64,000 nucleotides of DNA from Nocardioides sp. W7 (GTDB taxonomy: Bacteria; Actinomycetota; Actinomycetes; Propionibacteriales; Nocardioidaceae), in contig NZ_CP095078.1 of NCBI RefSeq assembly GCF_022919075.1, positions 3,472,001 to 3,536,000 on the forward strand, in the 5' to 3' direction. Each line of letters opens with the position of its first letter. Position 1 is the stretch's first letter. This document shows, piece after piece, positions 26,301-33,974 of the stretch. The notes beneath the pieces are model-generated. The model ran no database searches and was not told the origin of the DNA. It saw only the letters and a list, made by a program, of their open reading frames with translations. The translations under genes were made by a program, and so were the position numbers.

Positions 26301-27434
26301 GTGAACCCGGCCGATCCGTTCCCCGACCTCTTCGCCGACGCCCCCTGCGGCTACGCCGTGCTGTCGGCACCCGACGGGACGCTGACCCACGTGAACGCCG
26401 AGTTCGAGCGGCTCGTGGGCCGTCCGGTCTCGGACCTGCTCGGGACGGCCACGCTCGCCTCGCTGCTGACGGTCGGCGGCCGGATCCTCCTCGAGACCCA
26501 CCTGCTGCCGATGCTCGAGCACGACCGGGCGATCCGCGAGGTCGCCCTCGACGTGCTACGTCCCGACGGCTCGCGGATCCCGGTCCTCCTCAACGCCAAC
26601 ACCTCGTCCGACGACCCCACCCTGCGCGTCGTCCTCTTCGAGGCGCGCGAGCGGCACCGCTACGAGCACGACCTCCTCGCGGCCAAGCGGGCGGCGGAAC
26701 TGGCGCGCGAGGCGGCGACCGCCCTCGCCCAGACGCTGCAACGGACCCTGATCCCGCCGGCGCCGCCCCGGATCCCACACCTGGACGTGGCGGCGGCGTA
26801 CCGCCCGGCCGGGGACGGCAGCGTGGTCGGCGGGGACTTCTACGACGTCTTCCAGGTCGGTCCGGACGCCTGGTGGATCGTCCTCGGCGACGTGAGCGGC
26901 AAGGGGGTGTCGGCTGCCGCGGTGACCTCCTTCGTCCGTTACACCACCCGCGCCCTCGCCCTCGACCACCCGGACCCGAGCGAGCTGCTCCAGCACCTCG
27001 ACCGGGCCCTGCACGCCCACGGCACCGACCACTACTGCACCGCGGTCGTGACGACCCTGACCCGCCAGGACGACACCTGGAGCGTGCGTCTCGCGCTCGC
27101 GGGCCACCCGCCGGCGCTGCTGCGGGACGCCGCGGGCCGGGTCCGGGAGCTCGGCGTACCGGGCACTCCGGTCGGCCTGGTCGACGCGGCAAGGTTCACC
27201 ACGGTCACGCACCTGCTGCGGGACGAGACCATCACGCTGTACACAGACGGGGTGACCGAGGCCCGCGGCCACGACGGTCTCTACGGCGAGACGCGGCTCC
27301 AGTCACTCCTCGAGCAGTGCAGCCATCGTCCGCACGCGATCACCGACCGGATCACCGACGAGGTCCTGCGCTACCAGCACGGCGTGGCGAGCGACGACAT
27401 CGCCGTCGTCACCTTCGCCGCCCGCCCGGCATAG
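26301..27434 (+). CDS. rsbP: PAS-SpoIIE phosphatase, RsbP-like
   Basis: 377 residues: PAS domain about 8-115 (GYAVLSAPDGTLTHVNAEFERLVG), a short coiled linker, and a PP2C-type SpoIIE domain 150-375. Metal-binding motifs are VVGGDFYDVF, LGDVSGKGVSAA, AGHPPALL, LYTDGVTEA and SDDIAVVTF. It should dephosphorylate an anti-sigma-antagonist protein. GAGG five bases before GTG 26301 supports this start over GTG 26277, which would overlap rsbQ. Adjacent RsbQ-like hydrolase makes this an energy-stress module, but no RsbV/RsbW or sigma-B-type gene lies in the window. Confidence 0.88.
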   Translation: MNPADPFPDLFADAPCGYAVLSAPDGTLTHVNAEFERLVGRPVSDLLGTATLASLLTVGGRILLETHLLPMLEHDRAIREVALDVLRPDGSRIPVLLNANTSSDDPTLRVVLFEARERHRYEHDLLAAKRAAELAREAATALAQTLQRTLIPPAPPRIPHLDVAAAYRPAGDGSVVGGDFYDVFQVGPDAWWIVLGDVSGKGVSAAAVTSFVRYTTRALALDHPDPSELLQHLDRALHAHGTDHYCTAVVTTLTRQDDTWSVRLALAGHPPALLRDAAGRVRELGVPGTPVGLVDAARFTTVTHLLRDETITLYTDGVTEARGHDGLYGETRLQSLLEQCSHRPHAITDRITDEVLRYQHGVASDDIAVVTFAARPA

Positions 27435-27481
27435 CCCCCGGCGAGGGCGGCGCTCTCGTCGGGTAGTCTCCGGCTGTTTGT

Positions 27482-27492
27482 TGTTGCCAACA
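27482..27492. promoter_or_regulatory. Palindrome TGTTGCCAACA before the ABC transporter operon
   Basis: Perfect 5-1-5 inverted repeat, 20 bp upstream of the permease GTG, in an otherwise GC-poorer leader. It is unlike the iron box at 21488, so this operon is probably not under the same iron repressor. The cognate regulator is unknown. Confidence 0.45.
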
Positions 27493-27511
27493 GTTCGCAA
27501 TAAGGGGATCC

Positions 27512-28600
27512 GTGTCCGTGTCGACCCGTGCCGAGGCGGCGTCGGTCGACGATCCTCTGGGCAGGGGCGTACGCCGACGTCGCAACGCCGGAGTGGTCGG
27601 GATCCTGGGGGTCCTCCTGCTGGTGAGCGCGCTGATCGGCGTCGCGGTCGGCCCGGTCTGGATCCCACCGCACGAGGTGCTGGACGTGGTGTGGTCCCGC
27701 CTGCGCGGCGTGGGGGTCGACGAGGTCGCGCCGACCCCCGAGATCATCGTGTGGGACGTCCGGCTGCCGCGGGTCCTCCTCGGAGTCGCCGTCGGTGCCG
27801 GCCTCGCGGTCTGCGGCGCGGCGTTGCAGGCGATGGTGCGCAACCTGCTCGCCGATCCCTACCTGCTCGGCATCAACTCGGGCGCCTCGAGCGGCGCCGC
27901 CGCCACGATCCTCTTCGGCGTCGGACTCGGACTGGGGGAGCACGCGTTGGCGGGCAGCGCGTTCCTCGGGGCGCTGGCCGCGTCGCTGCTGGTCTTCGTC
28001 CTCTCCCGGACGGCGGGTCGGATCACGTCGGTCCGACTGCTGCTCGCCGGGGTCGCGGTCGGGTACGCCCTCTCCGCGCTGACCAGCTTCCTGATCTTCG
28101 CCTCGGGCTCGGCCGAAGGCGCCCGGTCGGTGATGTTCTGGCTGCTGGGCTCGCTCGCCCTCGCCCGGTGGGGCGGTCCGCTGGCTGCCCTGGTCGTCGT
28201 GGTCGCCGTCACCGTGGCCGTCTTGAGCCTGTGGGGGCGCCGGCTGGACGCGCTGGCTATCGGCGACGAGACCGCCCTGGTGCTCGGGGTCTCACCCACC
28301 CGGTTCCGCACCCAGCTGCTCGTCGTGGTGTCGCTCTGCATCGGCTTCGTGGTCGCCGCCTCGGGCAGCATCGGCTTCGTCGGCCTCGTCGTACCCCATC
28401 TCGCGCGGCGGCTGGTCGGCGCGGCCCACGCCTGGTCGGTGCCCACCGCGGCGCTCCTCGGGGCGATCTTCCTGCTCTGGGCCGACCTGCTCTCCCGGAT
28501 GCTCCTGCAGCCGCGCGAGCTCCCGATCGGGATCGTCACCGCGCTGGTCGGCGCCCCGTTCCTGCTCTACCTGATCCGTCGCCAGCACCCCGCCGGCTGA
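27512..28600 (+). CDS. FecCD-family ABC transporter permease (putative F420-0 type)
   Basis: 362 residues, nine to ten helices, with BtuC/FecCD signatures: DVRLPRVLLGVAVGAGLAV, LLADPYLLGINSGASSGA, FWLLGSLA, GSIGFVGLVVPHLARRL, PRELPIGIVTALVGAPFLL. AAGGGGATCC precedes GTG 27512. It starts a four-gene operon with a binding protein, an ATPase and a methyltransferase. FecCD permeases import siderophores, heme or corrinoids; the partner binding protein fits better with the actinobacterial cassette annotated as putative F420-0 transporters. Confidence 0.9.
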   Translation: MSVSTRAEAASVDDPLGRGVRRRRNAGVVGILGVLLLVSALIGVAVGPVWIPPHEVLDVVWSRLRGVGVDEVAPTPEIIVWDVRLPRVLLGVAVGAGLAVCGAALQAMVRNLLADPYLLGINSGASSGAAATILFGVGLGLGEHALAGSAFLGALAASLLVFVLSRTAGRITSVRLLLAGVAVGYALSALTSFLIFASGSAEGARSVMFWLLGSLALARWGGPLAALVVVVAVTVAVLSLWGRRLDALAIGDETALVLGVSPTRFRTQLLVVVSLCIGFVVAASGSIGFVGLVVPHLARRLVGAAHAWSVPTAALLGAIFLLWADLLSRMLLQPRELPIGIVTALVGAPFLLYLIRRQHPAG

Positions 28601-28619
28601 CCCTCGTGCAGGAGAACCC

Positions 28620-29615
28620 GTGCCCAAAACCATCGTCACCCGACTCGCTGCCCTGTCCGCCGCGACGGCACTCTCGCTGACCCTCGCCGGCTGCGGCTCG
28701 GGTGAGGACGCGGCGCAGGACGGCGGATCGGCCGCGGGCTACCCGGTGACGCTCGAGAACTGCGGTGCCGAGGTCACCTTCCACCGGGCACCGGAGAAGG
28801 CCGTCCTGCTCAAGTCGGCGACCGTCCCGTACCTGAGCGAGCTCGGCGTCCTCGACGTCGTCACGGCCCGTGCCGGCGCGTACCCGCGTCCCTACTACGA
28901 CGACGCGACCTGGGCGGAGCTGGAGGGCATCCCGACCCTCAGCGACGACCTGGACTCGTCCGGTCACCTGCAGATCTCGAAGGAGGTCGTGCTGGCCGAG
29001 CAGCCCGACGTCGTGTTCGGCGAGGCCGACAACCTGACCCGCGACACGCTGGGTGCGGTCGACATCGCGCTGTTGGAGGAGCCTGGACTCTGCCCGGACC
29101 CGCCGGCGGACGCGTCCTTCGACGACGTCTCCGAGCAGCTGCGCACCTACGGCCGGATCTTCGGTGTCCCGGACGAGGCCGAGGCGGCGGCCCAGCGCGC
29201 CGAGGCGCGGGTCGCGGAGATCGTGGCCGGGGTCGCCGCCGACGAGGACCGCACGGCCGCGGTGCTCTACCCGACGGTCGGCGGGGGCACCACGTACGCC
29301 TACGGCACCCGCTCCATGGCTCATCCGCAGCTCGTGGCCGCGGGGCTGACCAACGTCTTCGCCGACGTCGACGAGCGGGTCTTCGAGGTCACGCTCGAAG
29401 AGCTGATCGGCCGCAACCCCGACGTCCTGGTCCTGCTGCACTCGGACGGCGACGGGGCCGGGGTGAAGGACGCGATCACCACGATGAACGGCGCCCAGGC
29501 GCTCGCCGCGGTCAGGGACGACCAGATCCTGGTGCAGCTCTTGAACTTCTCCGAGCCGCCGAGCTCGCTGGCCGTCGATGGGCTCGAGCGGATCGTGGGG
29601 CACTTCGCCCGATGA
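28620..29615 (+). CDS. ABC transporter substrate-binding lipoprotein (putative F420-0/FepB type)
   Basis: 331 residues with a lipobox (LTLAGC, Cys24) and a two-lobed periplasmic-binding fold with helical backbone. Segments such as VTLENCGAEVTFHRAPEKAV, TVPYLSELGVLDVV, GRNPDVLVLL and QLLNFSEPPSSLAVDGL recall the actinobacterial family proposed to bind F420-0 rather than ferric catecholates; this is from memory of the family, not a search. GTG 28620 has AGGAGA upstream. Its stop overlaps the ATPase start by 4 bp. Confidence 0.85.
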   Translation: MPKTIVTRLAALSAATALSLTLAGCGSGEDAAQDGGSAAGYPVTLENCGAEVTFHRAPEKAVLLKSATVPYLSELGVLDVVTARAGAYPRPYYDDATWAELEGIPTLSDDLDSSGHLQISKEVVLAEQPDVVFGEADNLTRDTLGAVDIALLEEPGLCPDPPADASFDDVSEQLRTYGRIFGVPDEAEAAAQRAEARVAEIVAGVAADEDRTAAVLYPTVGGGTTYAYGTRSMAHPQLVAAGLTNVFADVDERVFEVTLEELIGRNPDVLVLLHSDGDGAGVKDAITTMNGAQALAAVRDDQILVQLLNFSEPPSSLAVDGLERIVGHFAR

Positions 29616-30415
29616 TCTCCGCCAGCCGGATCGGCTTCGCCTACGGCGACCACGCCGTGCTGGACTCCGTGGACCTGGCGGCCCCGCATGGGCAGGTGCT
29701 CGGGCTCGTCGGGCCGAACGGGTCGGGGAAGTCGACGCTGCTCCGCATCCTGTACGGATCGCTGCGGACCCGGCAGGGCGTCGTACTCATCGATCACGAC
29801 GAGCTCACCGCGCTGACCGCCCGGGAGATCGCCCGCCGGGTCTCCGTCGTGGTCCAGGAGACCTCCGGCGACCTGCCGCTGCTGGTCTCGGACATGGTGC
29901 TGCTGGGACGGACCCCGCACCGCACGGGCTTCACCCGTCGCGGCGCCGAGGACGAGCGGGTCGCCGCCGCGGCCCTGGCGCAGGTCGGTGCTCTGGAGCT
30001 GGCCGGCAAGCCCTTCGACGGGCTGTCGGGCGGCGAGCGCCAACGGGTGCTCATCGCCCGGGCCCTGGCCCAGGAGTCCACCCACCTGCTGCTCGACGAG
30101 CCGACCAACCATCTCGACGTGCGCTACCAGCACGAGGTCCTGGAGCTGGCGCGCTCGCTGGCCGTCGACGGCGGGCGAACCGTCGTCGTCGTCCTGCACG
30201 ACCTGAACCTGGCCGCCACCTACTGCGACTCGCTGATCCTGCTGCAGCGAGGACGGGTGGTCGCCGCCGGCACCCCGGACGACGTCCTGGTGCCCGAGAA
30301 CCTCGAACCCGTCTACGAGATCGGCGTCCGCCGGCTGGACCTCGACGACGGCTTCCAGCTGGCCTTCCGGCCTCGCACCACCCAGCCCCGATCCCCTGAG
30401 AGGACCCACCCATGA
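29612..30415 (+). CDS. ABC transporter ATP-binding protein (FecE-like)
   Basis: 267 residues: Walker A GPNGSGKST, Q-loop VQETSGD, signature LSGGERQRVLIARAL, Walker B LLLDEPTNHLD and switch His in VVLHDLNLAA. It energises the FecCD permease encoded two genes upstream. ATG 29612 overlaps the binding-protein stop, and its own stop overlaps the methyltransferase start, each by ATGA. Confidence 0.95.
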   Translation: MISASRIGFAYGDHAVLDSVDLAAPHGQVLGLVGPNGSGKSTLLRILYGSLRTRQGVVLIDHDELTALTAREIARRVSVVVQETSGDLPLLVSDMVLLGRTPHRTGFTRRGAEDERVAAAALAQVGALELAGKPFDGLSGGERQRVLIARALAQESTHLLLDEPTNHLDVRYQHEVLELARSLAVDGGRTVVVVLHDLNLAATYCDSLILLQRGRVVAAGTPDDVLVPENLEPVYEIGVRRLDLDDGFQLAFRPRTTQPRSPERTHP

Positions 30416-31128
30416 CCGAGACCGTCCCCGACGTGCAGCAGGTGATGAACGAGTACTGGAGCGTCCGCTCCGGCCCGTACGACGACTACCAGCAGCGCGC
30501 GGACCGGCGCGACGACGACCTCGCCGCCTGGCGGGAGGTGTACGCCGCCGCGCTCGGCGAGTCGCCGCTCGACGTGCTGGACGTGGGCACCGGCAGCGGG
30601 TACGTCGCCTGCGTCCTGGCCGACCTCGGCCACCGCGTCACCGGCGTCGACCTCGCCGAGGGCATGCTCGAGCGGGCCCGGGCGCACGCGGACCGCATGG
30701 CGAGCCCGCCGGCGTTCCTGCTCGGCGACGCCGTCGCACCGCCGTTCCCGGCCGCCTCGTTCGACGCGGTCGTGAACCGCTACGTCGCCTGGACGCTGCG
30801 CGAGCCGGACACCGCGCTGGCGAACTGGATGACGCTGCTCCGACCGGGCGGCACGCTCGCCGTCGTCGACTCGAACTGGTTCGCGGACGGCCTGCACGTG
30901 GGCGCGAGCGACGCGTTCCTCCGGTCGTACGACGAGCACGTGCGGCAGGCGCTGCCGCTGGCCGAGGCCGCCAGCATCGAACCGGTGGCCGAGCGGGTCC
31001 GGGCCGCGGGCTTCGTCGACGTCGAGGTGGTCGAGCTGATCCGGCTGCACGAGCTGGACCAGCAGTACGGCGTCGCCCCCGACCACGAGGTGCAGCTGCA
31101 GTACCTGATCCGCGGCACTCGCCCCTGA
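30412..31128 (+). CDS. Class I SAM-dependent methyltransferase
   Basis: 238 residues with motif I VLDVGTGSGYVACVLADLG, motif II-like GVDLAEGMLERARAHA, then GDAVAPPFPAASFDAVVNRY and RPGGTLAVVDSNWF. The substrate is unknown. The 4-bp overlap with the ATPase gene places it firmly in the transporter operon, suggesting that the imported molecule, or something derived from it, is methylated, or that the enzyme modifies a cofactor or metallophore. A strong terminator follows. Confidence 0.85.
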   Translation: MTETVPDVQQVMNEYWSVRSGPYDDYQQRADRRDDDLAAWREVYAAALGESPLDVLDVGTGSGYVACVLADLGHRVTGVDLAEGMLERARAHADRMASPPAFLLGDAVAPPFPAASFDAVVNRYVAWTLREPDTALANWMTLLRPGGTLAVVDSNWFADGLHVGASDAFLRSYDEHVRQALPLAEAASIEPVAERVRAAGFVDVEVVELIRLHELDQQYGVAPDHEVQLQYLIRGTRP

Positions 31129-31150
31129 GCACCCTTCGTCGGGCAGACAG

Positions 31151-31192
31151 CACGAGGCCCGGACCTGTCGCGGGACGGGTCCGGGCCTCGTG
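31151..31192. terminator. Strong stem-loop terminator, probably bidirectional
   Basis: CACGAGGCCCGGAC pairs perfectly with GTCCGGGCCTCGTG (14 bp) around a 14-base loop, between the convergent methyltransferase and secreted-protein genes. Confidence 0.85.
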
Positions 31193-31210
31193 GTGTCCGG
31201 TGTCAGTCGC

Positions 31211-31987
31211 TCACAAGGCGGGGACGCCGCCCAGGATCGCTCCGAGCAGGGTCGCCAGCGCGGACTCGACCTGGTCCAGGATCGGGTTGAGGGCGCCGAG
31301 CGGAGTTCCGGCCAGGGAGTCCTGGAGGGCTCCGACGACCAGGTCGACCAGGCCGGTCGGGTCGCTCGGCAGGTTGCCGCTGGCCAGGCTGCCCAGCAGC
31401 TGCTGAAGGGCGCCGGCGATCTGGTCGGCCGGCAGTCCGGCGCCGGTCAGGGCCTCGACGACCGGCTGCAGCACCGTGATGAGGGTGGCCGGGGACAGCT
31501 CGCCGCCGGTGAGGGCACCCGTGATCTGGTCAGCGAGACCCTGCACCTGCGCCGGGTCCAGGCCGGCGGCGGACAGCTGGCCGAGGACCTGCTCGATCTG
31601 CTGGGCCTGCTGCGGGGTGGTCGGGACGGATGCGTTCGAGGCGTTGCAGTCGGCCGCCGCCTGCTTGGCCTTGGCGGAGCGGGTCTGCCAGGTGCGGTGC
31701 TTCTTGACGGCCTTGCGGTTGGCCTTGCGGGCCTTGACCAGCTTCTTCTTGTTGACCGTCGTGTGGCGCTTGGCGTAGGTCCGCTTGGCCTTCTTGACCT
31801 TCTTCGCGGTCCTCTTCTTCGCCGTGGCCGCCTGGGAGGCGTGCACCTGGGTCTGGCCGTACCGCTGGTCGAGCGTGGAGCAGCTGGTGGCGGCACCGGC
31901 GGGGGCGGCCGGCACGGCGGCTGCGACGCCGAGGGCGAGCAGCAGGCTGGTGAGGAGCACCAGCATCCGCCTCATGGGGTGGGGCAT
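31211..31987 (-). CDS. Secreted Lys/Arg-rich helical protein, function unknown
   Basis: 258 residues. Signal peptide about 1-33 (LVLLTSLLLALGVAAAV). Residues 50-115 are extremely basic and probably helical (KKRTAKKVKKAKRTYAK, KKKLVKARKANRKAVKK); two Cys flank this part. Residues 120-258 are uncharged, with short repeating helices (GLADQITGALTGG, QQLLGSLASGNLP, LVDLVVGALQDSLAG). AAGGAG lies upstream of ATG 31987. The basic part could bind wall polymers or nucleic acid, but this is inference. No family recognised. Confidence 0.75.
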   Translation of the reverse strand: MPHPMRRMLVLLTSLLLALGVAAAVPAAPAGAATSCSTLDQRYGQTQVHASQAATAKKRTAKKVKKAKRTYAKRHTTVNKKKLVKARKANRKAVKKHRTWQTRSAKAKQAAADCNASNASVPTTPQQAQQIEQVLGQLSAAGLDPAQVQGLADQITGALTGGELSPATLITVLQPVVEALTGAGLPADQIAGALQQLLGSLASGNLPSDPTGLVDLVVGALQDSLAGTPLGALNPILDQVESALATLLGAILGGVPAL

Positions 31988-32113
31988 GGGCAAAACTCCT
32001 TGTCCAAGAGAAATGGCCTCCCGGTCCCGGGGCGGCCACTGTTCTTCGGGGGGAACGGAACAGGACTCGCAGATACCCACGCAGCTCGCGTTCCAAGCCG
32101 TCACTCTCGGTTG

Positions 32114-32554
32114 TCACCCAGAAGGGTGCGGGTCTCGGCGGGTCCGGGCGATCGCGACGCCGGCTCGCCACCCGGGTGCGCGCCCACCGGCCGGGAGCCG
32201 GACGTCGGCGAGGCCGACGCCGCTCGTCACCAGCAGCCACGAGATCAGCGAGTTGGAGTTCCACATCTCGCCGACCCGGCGTTCGTCGCGTCCCCAGGTC
32301 AGCGCGGGCACCTCCGGGACCAGGGTCAGCACCTTCTGGGCCCGACGTTCGTCACGGCTGAGCAGCTGCGGGCTCGCCACGGCTTCGCCGACGTCGGGGA
32401 TGGTGCCGTGGGGCCAGCAGCGGACCTCGTAGCGGAACAGCGCCGAGTGGCCGAGCCAGCGCGCGCCGACGGGCCCCACCAGCGTGCTCGGGTGCCCGGA
32501 GAGGCCCGGCTGCCAGACCGGTCCCATCTCGATGACGTGCGGGACGCCGGCCAC
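32114..32554 (-). CDS. Conserved hypothetical protein
   Basis: 146 residues, no signal peptide or membrane segment. Sequence is rich in Trp, Arg and Gly (GARWLGHSALFRYEVRCWPHGTIPDVGEAV, RRVGEMWNSNSLISWLLVTSG). I recall similar actinobacterial hypothetical proteins but no function. GTG 32554 lies 9 bp from the stop of the PNPOx-like gene on the same strand; no strong ribosome-binding site, and ATG 32524 inside is possible. Probably the second gene of a two-gene unit. Confidence 0.55.
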   Translation of the reverse strand: MAGVPHVIEMGPVWQPGLSGHPSTLVGPVGARWLGHSALFRYEVRCWPHGTIPDVGEAVASPQLLSRDERRAQKVLTLVPEVPALTWGRDERRVGEMWNSNSLISWLLVTSGVGLADVRLPAGGRAPGWRAGVAIARTRRDPHPSG

Positions 32555-32563
32555 GAAGTCGGG

Positions 32564-33004
32564 TCAGGCTCCGGCCGCCGGTTCGGCCTCACGCGGCGGC
32601 AGCAGCCGGCGGCCGGAGATCTCGCCGGGCTCGATCCGGGCGTAGGTCGTCCGGAGCCCCGGCGCCCACACGCGCAGCTCGGCCAGCCGGTCGGGCGCGT
32701 CCTGGGCGTCGACCAGCTCGACCGCACCCCGGACCACGACGCTCCAGCCCGACCGCGTCTCCGGGTCGAGGCTGTCCACCTCGACCGCGACCCACTGACC
32801 GGACCCGTCGCTCACCACCTCGGCCGACGCCGTGGTGCGGAACCACAGGGCCCCGTCGGTGATGGTGTAGTTCACCGGCACGATGAACACGCCCTGCGGA
32901 CCGTTCCAGGCGACCCGGGCGATCTCCGCGGACTCCAGCAGGGACCAGCACTCGAAGGCCGGTAGCTCTGCCAGGTGGGCATTGCCGATCGGGACGGTGT
33001 TCAT
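32564..33004 (-). CDS. Pyridoxamine 5'-phosphate oxidase-like flavin-binding protein
   Basis: 146 residues, single split-barrel domain: CWSLLESAEIARVAWNG, VFIVPVNYTITDGALWFRT, VAVEVDSLDPETRSGWSVVVRGAVELV. This is the compact FMN- or F420-binding family that includes many actinobacterial F420-dependent or heme-binding proteins. The substrate cannot be inferred. ATG 33004 is the natural start; a very long open frame upstream has no coding features. Confidence 0.85.
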   Translation of the reverse strand: MNTVPIGNAHLAELPAFECWSLLESAEIARVAWNGPQGVFIVPVNYTITDGALWFRTTASAEVVSDGSGQWVAVEVDSLDPETRSGWSVVVRGAVELVDAQDAPDRLAELRVWAPGLRTTYARIEPGEISGRRLLPPREAEPAAGA

Positions 33005-33124
33005 GGCAGCAGTCTCGTGCGGGACGGCGCGCAGGGGTAGAGGCGAAGGTCCCCGGTCGAGCGCCACCAGGAGAGCGAGGCCGTCGGTGCCGCGATCGAG
33101 TCGGCAGCACCTACGGTTGGCCGA

Positions 33125-33868
33125 ATGGCACGCCTGCGGAGAACGCTCGTCACGGCCCTGCTCGCTGTGCTGGTCGCCGCGGTACTGCCGCCCACGGCCG
33201 GGCAGGCCGCCGTCGGCGAGCGGGCGCGCGCGTCGTACCCCTGGCACACCCGGATCGTCGCGACCACGTTCTGGGTCGGGGAGGTCTTCGACCCGCACGC
33301 CGCGGACGGGAGTCAGATGATCTCGACGTACGACGACCACTGGTACGAGAGCTACGGGGGGTGTGACGGCCGGATCCGCGGGGGCACGTGCACGACCGAG
33401 CGACGCTACCGCCGCGACGGGTGGTTCCCCCGGCGGATGACCCCGAAGCAGAACCCCTTCTACCTCGACCTTCCCTTCGACGACCTCAACGACCGGGTCG
33501 GCTTCCGCCGCCGGGGCGCGGTCGTCCCCTGGGCCACCCGGCCTCGGTACGCCGGCCTGGTCGACGACCCCACGGTCAGCCTGATGAAGAACCGCTGGGT
33601 GCAGATCAGGTCGCGCGGGCGCACCTGTTACGGACAGATCCAGGACGCGGGCCCGGGCAGGTACCACGACGCGCGGTACGTCTTCGGGCGCCGGGACGCG
33701 CGTCCGGCCTCGAAGCGCTACAACAACGCCGGCCTGGACGTCTCGCCGGCGCTCAACGGCTGCCTCGGCTTCCGGTCGCTCGACGGCGACCGGGACCGCG
33801 TGGACTGGCGCTTCGTCGACGGTCGCGACGTCCCCAGGGGTCCGTGGAAGCGGCTCGTCACCCGCTGA
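33125..33868 (+). CDS. Secreted conserved protein, function unknown
   Basis: 247 residues with a signal peptide (RRTLVTALLAVLVAAVLPP, cleavage near residue 29). The mature part has many aromatic residues and four Cys (GGCDGRIRGGTC, RTCYGQIQDAGPG, LNGCLGF), and conserved-looking FDPHAADGSQMISTYDDHWY, NPFYLDLPFDDLND and GLDVSPALNGCLGF. The composition and GQIQDAGPG strand suggest an extracellular beta-barrel, perhaps double-psi-like, but I do not assign an activity. ATG 33125 lies 119 bp from the divergent PNPOx-like gene. Confidence 0.75.
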   Translation: MARLRRTLVTALLAVLVAAVLPPTAGQAAVGERARASYPWHTRIVATTFWVGEVFDPHAADGSQMISTYDDHWYESYGGCDGRIRGGTCTTERRYRRDGWFPRRMTPKQNPFYLDLPFDDLNDRVGFRRRGAVVPWATRPRYAGLVDDPTVSLMKNRWVQIRSRGRTCYGQIQDAGPGRYHDARYVFGRRDARPASKRYNNAGLDVSPALNGCLGFRSLDGDRDRVDWRFVDGRDVPRGPWKRLVTR

Positions 33869-33974
33869 CCGACGGCTCCGTCTCCTGCCCGATGTTACAG
33901 ATGGGAACGCCGGGGTAGAGGTGGGGAGAGGCGAGGGGGCACGGCCTCGTCTTCTTCGTGAGGAAAACAACTTG

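Noticed and set aside
27512..31128. Assignment of the ABC operon as enterobactin uptake
   Set aside because: No iron box, and the binding protein resembles F420-0-type families more than catecholate receptors; kept only as an alternative.
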